Origin: Pseudomonas hunanensis
GTDB taxonomy: Bacteria > Pseudomonadota > Gammaproteobacteria > Pseudomonadales > Pseudomonadaceae
DNA length: 64,000 bases
Direction: 5' to 3'
Assembly (NCBI RefSeq): GCF_013393325.1
Contig: NZ_QJRC01000095.1
Coordinates: forward strand, 434,001-498,000
Shown: piece after piece, positions 17,834 to 26,438 of the stretch
Layout: the number at the start of each line of letters is the position of its first letter
Position numbering within the stretch: position 1 is the stretch's first letter
The notes under the pieces: generated by a model
Seen by the model: only the letters and a program-made list of their open reading frames with translations
Database searches by the model: none
Told to the model about the DNA's origin: nothing
Made by a program: the position numbers and the translations under genes

Positions 17834-19105
17834 ATGACGACTTCCCTCCCCACGCCTGCATTGCGGCGTAAACTCAGCGATGCCTTCTTGCGTGCCATTG
17901 CTGAACCCGGCAAGTACGCCGACGGCGAGGTACCCGGTCTTTACCTGCATGTTCAGGCCTCGCAGAAGTCGAACAAGCCTGCCGCAAAATACTGGCGGAT
18001 GAGGTATCGCCTGAACGGCAAGGAAAACGTGTACGCGATCGGCCGTTATCCCGACATTGGCTTGAAAGACGCGCGCGACTTGGCCCGAGCCGCGCGCCAG
18101 AACGTAGCTCATCACGTCGCCCCGCTGAAGGCCAAACGCAAGAAAATCGCCGATCAGCTACTTAATGAGGAGCGCACATTCAGTTACGTCGCCGAACAGT
18201 GGCTGGCCTTCAAGTCGCACGACCTCGTGAGCAAATCCCTCGCGGGCTTTCGCGGCGCTTTGAACAATCACATCCTGCCCACCATCGGCAACATTCCCGT
18301 CAGCGAGATCAAACTGGACCACATCATCGAGATCATCGCTACCCTGCGCCGAGCACGCACACTGGCCATGGCCAAGCGCGTGCGTACCATCATCCGTGCC
18401 GTGCTCGGTTTCGCTGAGGGGCGTGGCTGGGTGGAGCGTAACGTGGCCCTGAGCAACACCGAAGAGCTCAAGGTGCGCCATGTGGTGACCAGTAATCCAG
18501 CGATCGAACGACCAGCCGATTTGGGTCACCTTCTGCTTCGTCTAGATGAGCTCAGCCCGAGCAGCGTGAGCATTGCGATGCGCTTGCTGGTCATGCTGCC
18601 CGTTCGCCCCGGCGAGCTGGTGAAAATGCGTTGGGAAGACATCGATCTGGTCAGCGCCGACTGGCGCTATGTAGTAGGGAAAACACGCCATCTAGATAAG
18701 AGCAAACACATCGTGCCACTGCCGGAGCAAGCCCTTGTGCTGTTGCGTGAACTACATGAACGGCGGGTGGTGGATGAAGCGGGCAATGGCTGGGTCTTTG
18801 TATCGCCGGTCTACCCAGGCTATCCAGTTGACGCCACATCCCTGGCCAAGGCCTACCAGCGGATCTGGCCGGAATACCGCATCACTGCGCACGGTTTCCG
18901 CGCCACCTACCGCACTATCGCTCACGAGCATTTAGGTATCGATCCGATTGTACTGGAGTTGTCGTTATCGCACCGCATGCCAGGCGCACTGGGTGCCGTG
19001 TATGCGCGCGCGCAGTTGCTGCCGCAGCGACGAGAAGCGGCGCAGCATTGGGCGGACTACCTCGATCGGCTTCGAAAAAATTCCAAACATACAACAGCAG
19101 AATAG
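17834..19105 (+). CDS. Tyrosine recombinase (P4-like integrase)
   Basis: 423 aa, the normal length for P4-type integrases. An N-terminal DUF4102-like arm-binding domain (GLYLHVQASQ, YAIGRYPDIGLKDARDLA) is followed by a SAM-like core-binding domain (about 115-215) and the catalytic domain. Catalytic residues are visible: Arg in VRPGELVKMRWEDID, His-x-x-Arg in AHGFRATYRT, His in LSHRMPGALGAVYARA, and the nucleophile Tyr a few residues later. It directs site-specific integration of genomic islands. It points into the accessory region and starts 151 bp after mexT, so it probably marks the left end of an island. Confidence 0.9.
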   Translation: MTTSLPTPALRRKLSDAFLRAIAEPGKYADGEVPGLYLHVQASQKSNKPAAKYWRMRYRLNGKENVYAIGRYPDIGLKDARDLARAARQNVAHHVAPLKAKRKKIADQLLNEERTFSYVAEQWLAFKSHDLVSKSLAGFRGALNNHILPTIGNIPVSEIKLDHIIEIIATLRRARTLAMAKRVRTIIRAVLGFAEGRGWVERNVALSNTEELKVRHVVTSNPAIERPADLGHLLLRLDELSPSSVSIAMRLLVMLPVRPGELVKMRWEDIDLVSADWRYVVGKTRHLDKSKHIVPLPEQALVLLRELHERRVVDEAGNGWVFVSPVYPGYPVDATSLAKAYQRIWPEYRITAHGFRATYRTIAHEHLGIDPIVLELSLSHRMPGALGAVYARAQLLPQRREAAQHWADYLDRLRKNSKHTTAE

Positions 19106-19189
19106 TTGTCGGGAAAGTACAGATCCTACTTGCACTTCCTTCCTGCCACGACCGCAACAACTGCCCTACCAGGAAGAGCCAATTCAATT

Positions 19190-19292
19190 TTGTGAGTATG
19201 GCGGAGCACTCGGGATTCGAACTCACGCGTTTTAGCCAGCTCGATAAAAATAAAGTTATAACAATCAACAAGATAGAAAATTGAGTTCGAAT
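19190..19292. repeat. tRNA-3'-end-like scrap and 11-bp inverted repeat (possible att remnant)
   Basis: On the minus strand 19199-19224 reads like the end of a tRNA, a TTCGAAT T-loop followed by an acceptor-like end with terminal CCA, but the T-stem does not pair and no 5' half exists. ATTCGAACTCA (19215-19225) is repeated inverted as TGAGTTCGAAT (19282-19292). Just downstream of the integrase, this may be the remains of an attachment site; it is not a functional tRNA gene. Confidence 0.35.
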
Positions 19293-19452
19293 GCAGCGTA
19301 GTGATTCGAAGTGTGATTCCACCCCCGACCACCGGCATCCAAATCCCGACGCCCGGCCACTCTAGAACGGCATATTTGGGGTAGGACGGACCTTGTGCAG
19401 TAACCCTGATGGCCCGCTGCACCCTAAGTGTCCGGACTATTCAGTCAGTCCT

Positions 19453-19613
19453 TAACAGATCGCCCGCTTGTGCCTGGAGGCGGCTAGGGCCGGTGCAGCC
19501 GTGGTTCATATCCATGGCCGCAACCCGGCAGCCGGTGAAGGCGACCGCTCGCCGGCGGTGTTCAAGGAAGTCGTCGAAGGCGTGCGCACCGAAAACGACG
19601 AAGTGGGGCTCGA
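19453..19613 (+). pseudogene. Fragment of a beta-keto acid cleavage enzyme (BKACE, DUF849)
   Basis: About 50 codons read QIARLCLEAARAGAAVVHIH, then GRNPAAGEGDR and VFKEVVEGVR. This matches the first barrel strand of BKACE enzymes, where the HIHGR histidines bind zinc. There is no start before it and the homology stops at 19613, just before the chemoreceptor gene. The fragment is more GC-rich than the accessory DNA that follows, so it could be a scrap of the core genome cut by the insertion. Confidence 0.65.
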
Positions 19614-19625
19614 TCAAGGTGACAG

Positions 19626-21191
19626 TCAAAGACGGAAGCGATGGACGGCACCTTTGAGCCCCTCCCCTAGCTTGGCCAGCTCCCGTACAGCGTCCAGGAC
19701 TCGTGAAGCTTTAGTGCTTGAGCGGTCTGCCATATTCCTAACCTTGGACACATTTCCGCTCACGACATCAGCGACTGCGCTTTGCTCTTCAACAGCAGAG
19801 GCGATCTGCTGGTTCATGGCCTGAATGGTAGCAACAGAAACGTTGATCTCATTGAGTGCCGCACGTGCGCTTTCAGCTTGTTGAACCGCGTCCAAGGTTC
19901 GCTGATGGCTCCGATTCATGACCCGGGCGGTTCTCTCACCACCTTTTTGAATTGCCAAGACAAGCTCCGCAATCTCGCTGGTCGAATGCTGTGTACGTTG
20001 CGCCAAGGCGCGAACCTCATCTGCGACAACTGCGAAGCCTCTACCTTGCTCACCTGCTCGAGCGGCTTCAATCGCAGCATTGAGCGCCAATAGATTAGTC
20101 TGATCAGCAACATCCTTGATTACGTTGACGACTTGGCCGATACGCTCGCTACCATCCTGCAGATGTTTCATAGCCTCTCCCAATTCATCCATATCCTGGG
20201 AAAGCAGCTCAATTTGATTTAACACAACCCCGACTACCTGATTGCCGTCTCGTGCCTTCTGATCAGCCGCGAACGCAGTCTTTGCTGCTTCCTCGGTGCT
20301 TCTTCCGATCTGCTGTACCGTTACCACCAGTTGATTCATGGCAACCGAGACGTGCTCCACTTCTGACGTCTGAGCTTCGAGCTCTGCCCGCCCCTCGGCG
20401 CTTTCGTGAGCCAGATGTTGCGAAGCGACAGCGAGCTGTTCTGCTCCCTGGCTAATCTGGGCAACCAACTCTCGAAGGCCGTCGGACATCGCCTGAGTGG
20501 CACGTTGAAGCTGACCGATCTCATCTCCTCTTGAATTTAGACGCACCTCGCGCAAGTCTCCTGCTTCGATCTGGCGAGCTTGGGCGAGTAGATGCTTGAG
20601 TCCAGACACCAGTTGCTGAGATAGCAACCATACTGCAACAACGCTGACGAGCATCGCTAAACCTGCAGTGGCGGTAAGCAGGACGTATACCAATAAAATC
20701 CTGTTCGAGATGCTATCCTGCATCAGTTTTTGAAGCGAGCCCAAGGCCGAGTCTAGACCAGCGAAATTATCTCGATTATTTTGTTCAGATGCCGACTCAC
20801 CGCTGTTCGGCGATGAAAATAAAGCTTGGAAAGCTGCGTCATGCTTGGCCCAAGCCTGATTAAGTACCGCAACCTGCTGGTCATAATCGGTACTCAGCTT
20901 TTCCTGGATGAGGTACAGCTGCGCTTCGGCGGCTGACTCTTTTGTATTTCGATCACCAAGAGAGTTCGCGTCTCTGGCTAATAAATATTGCTGCTCCGCA
21001 CTGCGGAGCGCTTCAAGCTTGAACTTGAACTCAGATACCAACCCGGCTTGTGTGATCAGACCGGAAAGCGTGTATGCGCCAAAAAAACCAGAAGCCATAC
21101 AGGTAAGTCCTACGGAAATGACTGAAGCAAATCCAATGGCTAATTTGGTCTTGACACTAAAATGTGAAAAAAAACTGTAGGCAGACTTCAT
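19626..21191 (-). CDS. Methyl-accepting chemotaxis protein
   Basis: 521 aa. Transmembrane helix at about residues 15-37, a periplasmic ligand-binding region of about 130 residues (four-helix bundle size), a second helix at about 166-190, a HAMP domain, then the signalling domain with the highly conserved hairpin tip (VIKDVADQTNLLALNAAIEA). It reports a chemoeffector to CheA. Sited at the edge of a catabolic island, it may sense the island's aromatic substrate, as NahY does for naphthalene (inference). Confidence 0.9.
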   Translation of the reverse strand: MKSAYSFFSHFSVKTKLAIGFASVISVGLTCMASGFFGAYTLSGLITQAGLVSEFKFKLEALRSAEQQYLLARDANSLGDRNTKESAAEAQLYLIQEKLSTDYDQQVAVLNQAWAKHDAAFQALFSSPNSGESASEQNNRDNFAGLDSALGSLQKLMQDSISNRILLVYVLLTATAGLAMLVSVVAVWLLSQQLVSGLKHLLAQARQIEAGDLREVRLNSRGDEIGQLQRATQAMSDGLRELVAQISQGAEQLAVASQHLAHESAEGRAELEAQTSEVEHVSVAMNQLVVTVQQIGRSTEEAAKTAFAADQKARDGNQVVGVVLNQIELLSQDMDELGEAMKHLQDGSERIGQVVNVIKDVADQTNLLALNAAIEAARAGEQGRGFAVVADEVRALAQRTQHSTSEIAELVLAIQKGGERTARVMNRSHQRTLDAVQQAESARAALNEINVSVATIQAMNQQIASAVEEQSAVADVVSGNVSKVRNMADRSSTKASRVLDAVRELAKLGEGLKGAVHRFRL

Positions 21192-21244
21192 GGGTGGCTC
21201 CTATAGTTTTTATGATTTGGATCGACAAACAATGACACGAATAA

Positions 21245-21943
21245 CTACCGGAGGCTGAAATTTTCGTCGTAGTCGCTAAGATTTGGCATCAATAATTGCT
21301 TTCGCTCAGACAGGGTTGCCAGAGCTTCACGCCATTTGAGTTGAATCAGCTTTCTTTCATCTGTGCTGAGATAGGGGATATGGAAGCCAACAAAAGGGGC
21401 CAGTACATCGAACCCTACATATCCGAGAGAACCTTTCAGTAGGGGCCGCAGCAGGGTCTGAAGGTCTCCATGAATTCCACGCTGCCCGAACATGCCTTCC
21501 CTGCCACCAAGCGTTGCGCAAACCAACGCTTTTTTCCCGACCATACCGCCGTCCCCAAAAACTCGCCTTCCTCCATAGAACGTCCCAGAGATGAAAACTC
21601 TATCTATCCATCCTTTTAAAATCGCTGGCATGGAAAACCAGTAAATAGGAAACGTAAGGATAAGAAGATCGCAACGAAGGACCTTATCTACTTCATTAGC
21701 AATGTCTGAGCTAAACTGCTGGTACTTGGCGGCGTTTCTCTGTTCTAGGGCATAAACCAAATAGTCGGGATTTGTGCGCTGCTTGAAATCATCGCTACTG
21801 GCAACAGGGTTGAAATTCATCGCATACAGGTCTGAAGTCTCAACTTTGTGCCCTAATTGCGAGAAGTACTCAACTGCATCCGCATAGAGACTGGAAGTGA
21901 ATGATTGCGGCTCAGGGTGCGCGTGAACTATCAGTACATTCAT
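21245..21943 (-). CDS. Flavodoxin-fold NAD(P)H:quinone reductase
   Basis: 232 aa from MNVLIVHAHPEPQSF, the standard start of the NQO/KefF-type family. FMN/FAD-fold motifs are LILTFPIYWFSMPAILKGWIDRVF and KALVCATLGGREGMF. Members reduce quinones or nitro/azo compounds by two electrons. In an aromatic island it may detoxify quinones from catechol autoxidation (inference). A decayed paralogue lies at 48545-49195. Confidence 0.85.
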   Translation of the reverse strand: MNVLIVHAHPEPQSFTSSLYADAVEYFSQLGHKVETSDLYAMNFNPVASSDDFKQRTNPDYLVYALEQRNAAKYQQFSSDIANEVDKVLRCDLLILTFPIYWFSMPAILKGWIDRVFISGTFYGGRRVFGDGGMVGKKALVCATLGGREGMFGQRGIHGDLQTLLRPLLKGSLGYVGFDVLAPFVGFHIPYLSTDERKLIQLKWREALATLSERKQLLMPNLSDYDENFSLR

Positions 21944-22042
21944 CGTCTTTCGCCTATCAGGAAAAGCCTGAGAATACGGCGGCTCACTGGAGACCACCCA
22001 GTGGCTAAAATGACGCAATCTATGCAGAAAACGACATCGCGG

Positions 22043-23032
22043 TTAACTACTCATGGCAAGGCGAAATTTCTTCCGGTATGCGCCAGGGGTGAGCCCCAAC
22101 CTTTCTCGAAAAAGTCGAACGAACGAGCTGTTGTCTTGATACCCTACCGCTTCAGCAACGCTTTCTATCTGCATTTCTCCCGTCTCGAGCAATGACCTGG
22201 CGGCCTCAATTCTGAGGTTCTGGAGGTATGAGACTGGAGATTGCCCTAGCACATTGTTGAACCGTCTGATCAGCGTACGCTCGCTCACTGCAAGGCGGTC
22301 GGCAAGGTCAGCCAAGCGGATTCGACCCGCAAAATTCTCCTGCATGAACGCTTGAGCACGCAGTACGACGGTGTCCGTATGCGCCCTGTTTGCAAGCAAC
22401 GGCAGGTAAGGGGTTTGAAGGGTTTGACTCACATCAATCAGCATGCTTTTGGCACATAGCGACGCCAGTGATGCGCCAGAGTAGCGTTCTATGAGCTTGA
22501 TTGACTGAAGATGGTACGAAGAAAGCGCGCCGGCGCAAAACAATCCGTCGACTTCAGTCAATATGGATTTCATCTGCAGATCGACATTGGGAAACCATGA
22601 GCGGAATTGCTCCTCCAACCACCAAGTGGTAGTCGCGGTACGACCGTCTAGAAGGCCCGTCTTTGCTAGCAAGAATGTGCCGGTGCAGGTAGCCGCTAAC
22701 TGTGCGCCGTTACTCCATTGCTTCGTTAGCCAATCGTAGGTAGCTCCGAGCGACGCCAGCAGATCGACGAAATGCTTATAGCCACGGTAATGGCTGGCGG
22801 GGATGTAGACGAAGTCAAACTGTTCATCAGCGAGAGGCTTTCGGGTAGAGAAGGCAAGGCCATTGCTCGCCGCCACCGCACCTCCATCCATCGAAATGAA
22901 ATCCCATGAGTACCGCAAGTGAGCAGCAACATTTTGCGCGAGATGTGCGTTGGCCACTTGCAAAATATCCGCCACACCTCCCGCGCTGGAGGCATAGCAA
23001 CCGTCGTAGAGCAGAATCGCTGCGTTTGGCAT
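22043..23032 (-). CDS. AraC-family regulator with DJ-1/PfpI domain (GlxA/FtrA-like)
   Basis: 329 aa if started at the ATG before NAAILLYDGC; a TTG 57 bp upstream is possible and neither has a clear ribosome-binding site. The N-terminal DJ-1/PfpI domain has the TCTGTFLLAKTGLLDGRTATT elbow, with Cys-Thr at the nucleophile position. Two C-terminal AraC helix-turn-helix motifs follow (IRLADLADRLAVSERTLIRR and IESVAEAVGYQDNSSFVRLF). Divergent from the SGNH hydrolase gene with about 100 bp between starts, so it probably controls that gene. Confidence 0.85.
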   Translation of the reverse strand: MPNAAILLYDGCYASSAGGVADILQVANAHLAQNVAAHLRYSWDFISMDGGAVAASNGLAFSTRKPLADEQFDFVYIPASHYRGYKHFVDLLASLGATYDWLTKQWSNGAQLAATCTGTFLLAKTGLLDGRTATTTWWLEEQFRSWFPNVDLQMKSILTEVDGLFCAGALSSYHLQSIKLIERYSGASLASLCAKSMLIDVSQTLQTPYLPLLANRAHTDTVVLRAQAFMQENFAGRIRLADLADRLAVSERTLIRRFNNVLGQSPVSYLQNLRIEAARSLLETGEMQIESVAEAVGYQDNSSFVRLFRERLGLTPGAYRKKFRLAMSS

Positions 23033-23136
23033 ATTGTCGTTATTCGCATAGATAGTGGCTTTTTTTACACTACAGGGCTCCTTTGGCAATTCATAGACTC
23101 GGGTCTCTCCATCGTTTCTCTGCCAACGAGCCCCCT

Positions 23137-24216
23137 ATGAAAACCATTCCTTTGTCAGCTCTCTCAACGCTCCTGCACGGTCACCTTGGTGTCGTTGATC
23201 AGCCCACAGGTGTCCAGCCCGTCCGGTTCGACCCGTCCATGGGCTTCATGCTGGATCCACTCAACAGTCTCACCGCCTCCATGACATCCGGCGTAAGATT
23301 GAGGCTGAAGACAAACAGCACGACCCTTAAGCTGGTGACGTCGCAAACTCAGCTTTTCCTCACTGGGCCAGAGCAGTGGGCACGGAATTTCGAGGTGTAT
23401 GTCGATGGTACAATCGTCCGCCAAGTAGCTGCCCATGGTGGCTCGTTCCTCACCCCAGGAGCAATTCCCGAGGGTGATCCACACGCAATCCTCACTATCG
23501 ATGGCCTGGGAGACGCGGTAAAGGACGTTGAAATTTGGTTTCCGCAATCCTCGTTGCAGGTCATAAATTCGCTGGAGGTGGATTCAGAGGCGGCTTGGGA
23601 ACCATGGGCTGACGATCGACGCCATGTACTATTCCATGGCAGTTCGATTACCCATGGGATGGAGGCCAATGGTGGCTCTGGTGCATGGCCCGCAGTGGCT
23701 GGGCAGCTGGCGGACATCAGAATCACCAACATGGGGTGGGCTGGGTCCTGCCTCCTCAGTGCATTGGCGGCTCAAATCATTGCCCAGCAGTCCATAGACG
23801 CGGTCGTCCTAGAGCTTGGTATCAACATTTGGGATGGTGGTGCCCTCAACCAGCGAACGTTGAATGATTCCGCCCACGGAGTGATCTCCATTCTACGTGA
23901 CTCCTATCCCTCGCTGCCCATTGTGATCGTCTCGCCTATTTGTTCGCCCGCCCGTGAACAGGTAGGGGAAAACGGCGGGTTATCCCTGGAGCAGATCCGC
24001 GAGGGGCTCAAGGCCGCAGTGGACGCTCACATCTCGAAGGGTGACAACAATATCAGTTATCAAGATGGCCTAGCGCTCTTCGGTCCTGCGGATGCTGAGC
24101 TGCTGGTTGACGGCCTGCACCCTAGCGCTGAGGGTTATCAACTGATCGGAGAGCGCTTCTACCACCATCACCGTGATTTCCTTTCCGGTGACTCGCAACT
24201 GCTCGCCGGAAACTGA
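23137..24216 (+). CDS. SGNH/GDSL-family hydrolase
   Basis: 359 aa from ATG 23137. A beta-rich N-terminal domain (about 1-160) precedes an SGNH esterase domain. The four blocks are present: FHGSSITHG (nucleophile Ser), GWAGSC (Gly), ELGINIWDG (Asn) and DGLHPSAEGY (Asp and His). No signal peptide is obvious, so it may act in the cytosol on an ester substrate. The substrate is unknown; its place ahead of a Rieske oxygenase suggests de-esterification of an aromatic precursor (inference). Confidence 0.8.
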   Translation: MKTIPLSALSTLLHGHLGVVDQPTGVQPVRFDPSMGFMLDPLNSLTASMTSGVRLRLKTNSTTLKLVTSQTQLFLTGPEQWARNFEVYVDGTIVRQVAAHGGSFLTPGAIPEGDPHAILTIDGLGDAVKDVEIWFPQSSLQVINSLEVDSEAAWEPWADDRRHVLFHGSSITHGMEANGGSGAWPAVAGQLADIRITNMGWAGSCLLSALAAQIIAQQSIDAVVLELGINIWDGGALNQRTLNDSAHGVISILRDSYPSLPIVIVSPICSPAREQVGENGGLSLEQIREGLKAAVDAHISKGDNNISYQDGLALFGPADAELLVDGLHPSAEGYQLIGERFYHHHRDFLSGDSQLLAGN

Positions 24217-24231
24217 CCTATTCCTTCTCCG

Positions 24232-24250
24232 CCCACCCAAAAGGTGGGTG
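24232..24250 (+). terminator. Stem-loop after the SGNH hydrolase gene
   Basis: CCCACC, a short A-rich loop, then GGTGGG, 16 bp after the stop. There is no U-tract, so it may be a weak terminator or an mRNA 3'-end stabiliser. Confidence 0.45.
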
Positions 24251-24321
24251 CGCCCCCCCCTGTCGACTGGATAACGTTAAACACACATGTCGCTCAGCGG
24301 CATTGCTCCAAGAGTTCGACC

Positions 24322-24334
24322 AACAAAAATAACA
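24322..24334 (+). promoter_or_regulatory. A-rich leader tract resembling a Crc/Hfq site
   Basis: AACAAAAATAACA, 33 bp before the Rieske oxygenase ATG, fits AAnAAnAA. The same AACAAAAATAA core precedes the OprD-type porin gene (45953-45966). Confidence 0.5.
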
Positions 24335-24366
24335 GCTGGAAGACAGCAAACCTGATTGGAGGAAGC

Positions 24367-25428
24367 ATGTTTCTAAAAAATGCTTGGTATTGTGCCGGTT
24401 GGGACTATCAAGTCTCGCAAGGTAAAACTGCCCTTATCGCGCGCAAAATCGCTGGTGAACGAGTAGTCCTGTACCGCAAATTGAACGGCGACGTGGTCGC
24501 GATGGAAGACCGCTGCCCTCATCGCCAAGCCGCTTTGTCCATGGGTGCCAAAGAAGGGGATGAGCTGCGCTGCATGTATCACGGCCTGAAGTTTGGGGCT
24601 GATGGAAAATGCACCGAAATCCCTGGTCAATCCAACATCCCGGAACGAGCCTGTGTGCGTGTATTCCCGGTTGTCGAAAAAGACAACTGGATCTGGGTAT
24701 GGATGGGAGATCCCCTCAAGGCCGACCCAAGCCTGATCACAGATGCGGTTGGGCCGGGTCACCCTGATTACAACACGCGTCCCTGCTACATCCAGATCGA
24801 TGCTGACTATCGTCTGGAAAATGCCAACCTGGCAGACCTCTCACACAGCTCCTTCACTCACGATGCAACCATCGCCATGGGGTGGGCGCAGGCCCTGGCC
24901 AAACCTCATCACAAAGTCCTGCCTCGCGGCATCAAAACTGACTATTGGGTGCGTAACGTTCCTGTTCCTAAGTTCGTGGAGCACCTTTTCCCGCCTGGGT
25001 TCATGTGTGATGCGCACTTCGACATCACCCAAACCGTCCCGTGTAACTGGATTCTGCACTTCCGCGTCTTCATGGCTGGTACTGCCACTGAAGGTGAGTC
25101 AGATGGAATGCTGGTTCTCGATTCCTGGAGTTGCCAAGCGATCACGCCGCGGGACGAGAAATCGGTGGACTACTACTACTCCTGGGGTGTGAGTAAGGCG
25201 ACCGACCGACCTGGACTGAGCGACCTCCTCAAGGAAGGGCTCGACCAAGCTTTCAATGAAGACAAGGCCATGCTCGAGGGTCAACAGAAGCGTATTGAAG
25301 AGAAGCCCGACTTCAAGACGTTCGATATCGCTGCAGATGCCGGGCCCGGAAAGATGCTTTGGGTGCTCGATAAATTGATCAAGGAAGAAACCTCTCAATC
25401 AGAGTCACTGATAGCGTCAATGGCTTGA
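24367..25428 (+). CDS. VanA-like Rieske non-heme iron oxygenase
   Basis: 353 aa from ATG 24367, preceded by GGAGGAAGC. Rieske cluster ligands are Cys50-Pro-His52 and Cys69-x2-His72. The mononuclear iron site is Asp157-x2-His160-x4-His165. The size and single-subunit layout match the VanA/DdmC group (vanillate and dicamba O-demethylases), which oxidise O-methyl groups or hydroxylate rings using electrons from a VanB-type reductase. The partner reductase follows at 25491. The substrate is not known; an O-methylated aromatic that yields a catechol would fit the meta operons nearby. Confidence 0.85.
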   Translation: MFLKNAWYCAGWDYQVSQGKTALIARKIAGERVVLYRKLNGDVVAMEDRCPHRQAALSMGAKEGDELRCMYHGLKFGADGKCTEIPGQSNIPERACVRVFPVVEKDNWIWVWMGDPLKADPSLITDAVGPGHPDYNTRPCYIQIDADYRLENANLADLSHSSFTHDATIAMGWAQALAKPHHKVLPRGIKTDYWVRNVPVPKFVEHLFPPGFMCDAHFDITQTVPCNWILHFRVFMAGTATEGESDGMLVLDSWSCQAITPRDEKSVDYYYSWGVSKATDRPGLSDLLKEGLDQAFNEDKAMLEGQQKRIEEKPDFKTFDIAADAGPGKMLWVLDKLIKEETSQSESLIASMA

Positions 25429-25436
25429 TGTACGAC

Positions 25437-25464
25437 GTCACGAGCCCGGTCATGGGCTCGTGAC
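25437..25464 (+). terminator. 11-bp perfect stem-loop between oxygenase and reductase genes
   Basis: GTCACGAGCCC, a 6-base loop, then GGGCTCGTGAC followed by TCTTTAAG. Placed within the operon, it could be a partial terminator or processing site setting unequal oxygenase and reductase levels. Confidence 0.65.
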
Positions 25465-25490
25465 TCTTTAAGATTCGAGAGATCGCCGTC

Positions 25491-26438
25491 ATGAATGAGA
25501 AACTTACCCTAAAAGTCACCGACATCAGCTGCGAAGCCAAAGATGTCATGGTTCTGGAACTCAAACATCCTGAAGGAAAAGATCTTCCCGCCTTCACCGC
25601 CGGCGCGCACATTGAGATCTACCTGCAGGGCAACCTGATCCGTCACTATTCCCTGTGCAACGACCCAGCAGAGCGCGGGCGCTATTGCATTGGCGTTGGT
25701 TTGGCCAAGGAAAGCAGGGGTGGATCCAGAAGCATCCACCAAACCGTCCGGGTAGGGATGACGATCCAATGTAGCCCCCCGCGTAACAATTTCCCCATGG
25801 CTTCAGATGCTGCGGAGCACGTATTCGTCGCCGGCGGCATCGGTGTCACACCCATAATGGCGATGATCAAGACGTGCATAAGAGAGGGGAAAAAGTGGCG
25901 GTTATTTTATTGTGCACGCAACCGGCAACGTACCGCCTTTTATGAAGAACTCAAGGCGCTCGCACCGAATAATTGCACCTTCCATTTCGACGATGAAGAG
26001 CCCGGTTTCTTCCAGCCGACGCAGGCGCTGATCGATATCGATCCTCAAGCGCACATCTACTGCTGTGGTCCGCAGCCCCTCATGAAGGCTGTAGAGGCGG
26101 CCGAGTGTAGGCGAGCCCCTTCCCACGTTCACTTTGAGTGGTTCACTGCGACTGCAGTGGATACGACCAAGGATAAGCCATTCAAAGTCATCATGCTCTC
26201 GGGCGCAGAGTTCGAGGTCCCACCCGGAAAAAGCATTCTGGATGTCTTGGAGGAACGGGATGAGGGGGTGCCTTACTCATGCCGTGAGGGCCTATGTGCA
26301 ACCTGCAGAACGGGCGTGATCAAGGGGGTTCCAGATCATCGAGACAGCGTATTATCCAAAGCCGAACGTGAGTCGAATTCGTGCATGATGATCTGCGTAT
26401 CGCGAGCATTGTCGGACACGCTTGAGCTGGAGTTGTGA
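25491..26438 (+). CDS. VanB-like FMN/2Fe-2S oxygenase reductase
   Basis: 315 aa. An FNR-like flavin domain (RHYSLCND; SPPRNNFPM) is followed by the NAD domain (GGIGVTPIMAMI, YCCGPQPLM) and a C-terminal plant-type ferredoxin (CREGLCATC with a distal Cys at MMICVSRA). This phthalate dioxygenase reductase order is the partner type for VanA-like oxygenases. ATG start. Its stop directly abuts the convergent stop of the MalT-like regulator gene. Confidence 0.88.
   Translation: MNEKLTLKVTDISCEAKDVMVLELKHPEGKDLPAFTAGAHIEIYLQGNLIRHYSLCNDPAERGRYCIGVGLAKESRGGSRSIHQTVRVGMTIQCSPPRNNFPMASDAAEHVFVAGGIGVTPIMAMIKTCIREGKKWRLFYCARNRQRTAFYEELKALAPNNCTFHFDDEEPGFFQPTQALIDIDPQAHIYCCGPQPLMKAVEAAECRRAPSHVHFEWFTATAVDTTKDKPFKVIMLSGAEFEVPPGKSILDVLEERDEGVPYSCREGLCATCRTGVIKGVPDHRDSVLSKAERESNSCMMICVSRALSDTLELEL

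Noticed and set aside
19199..19224. tRNA gene behind the integrase
   Set aside because: Only a T-loop/CCA-like end is present, the T-stem does not pair and no anticodon arm exists.
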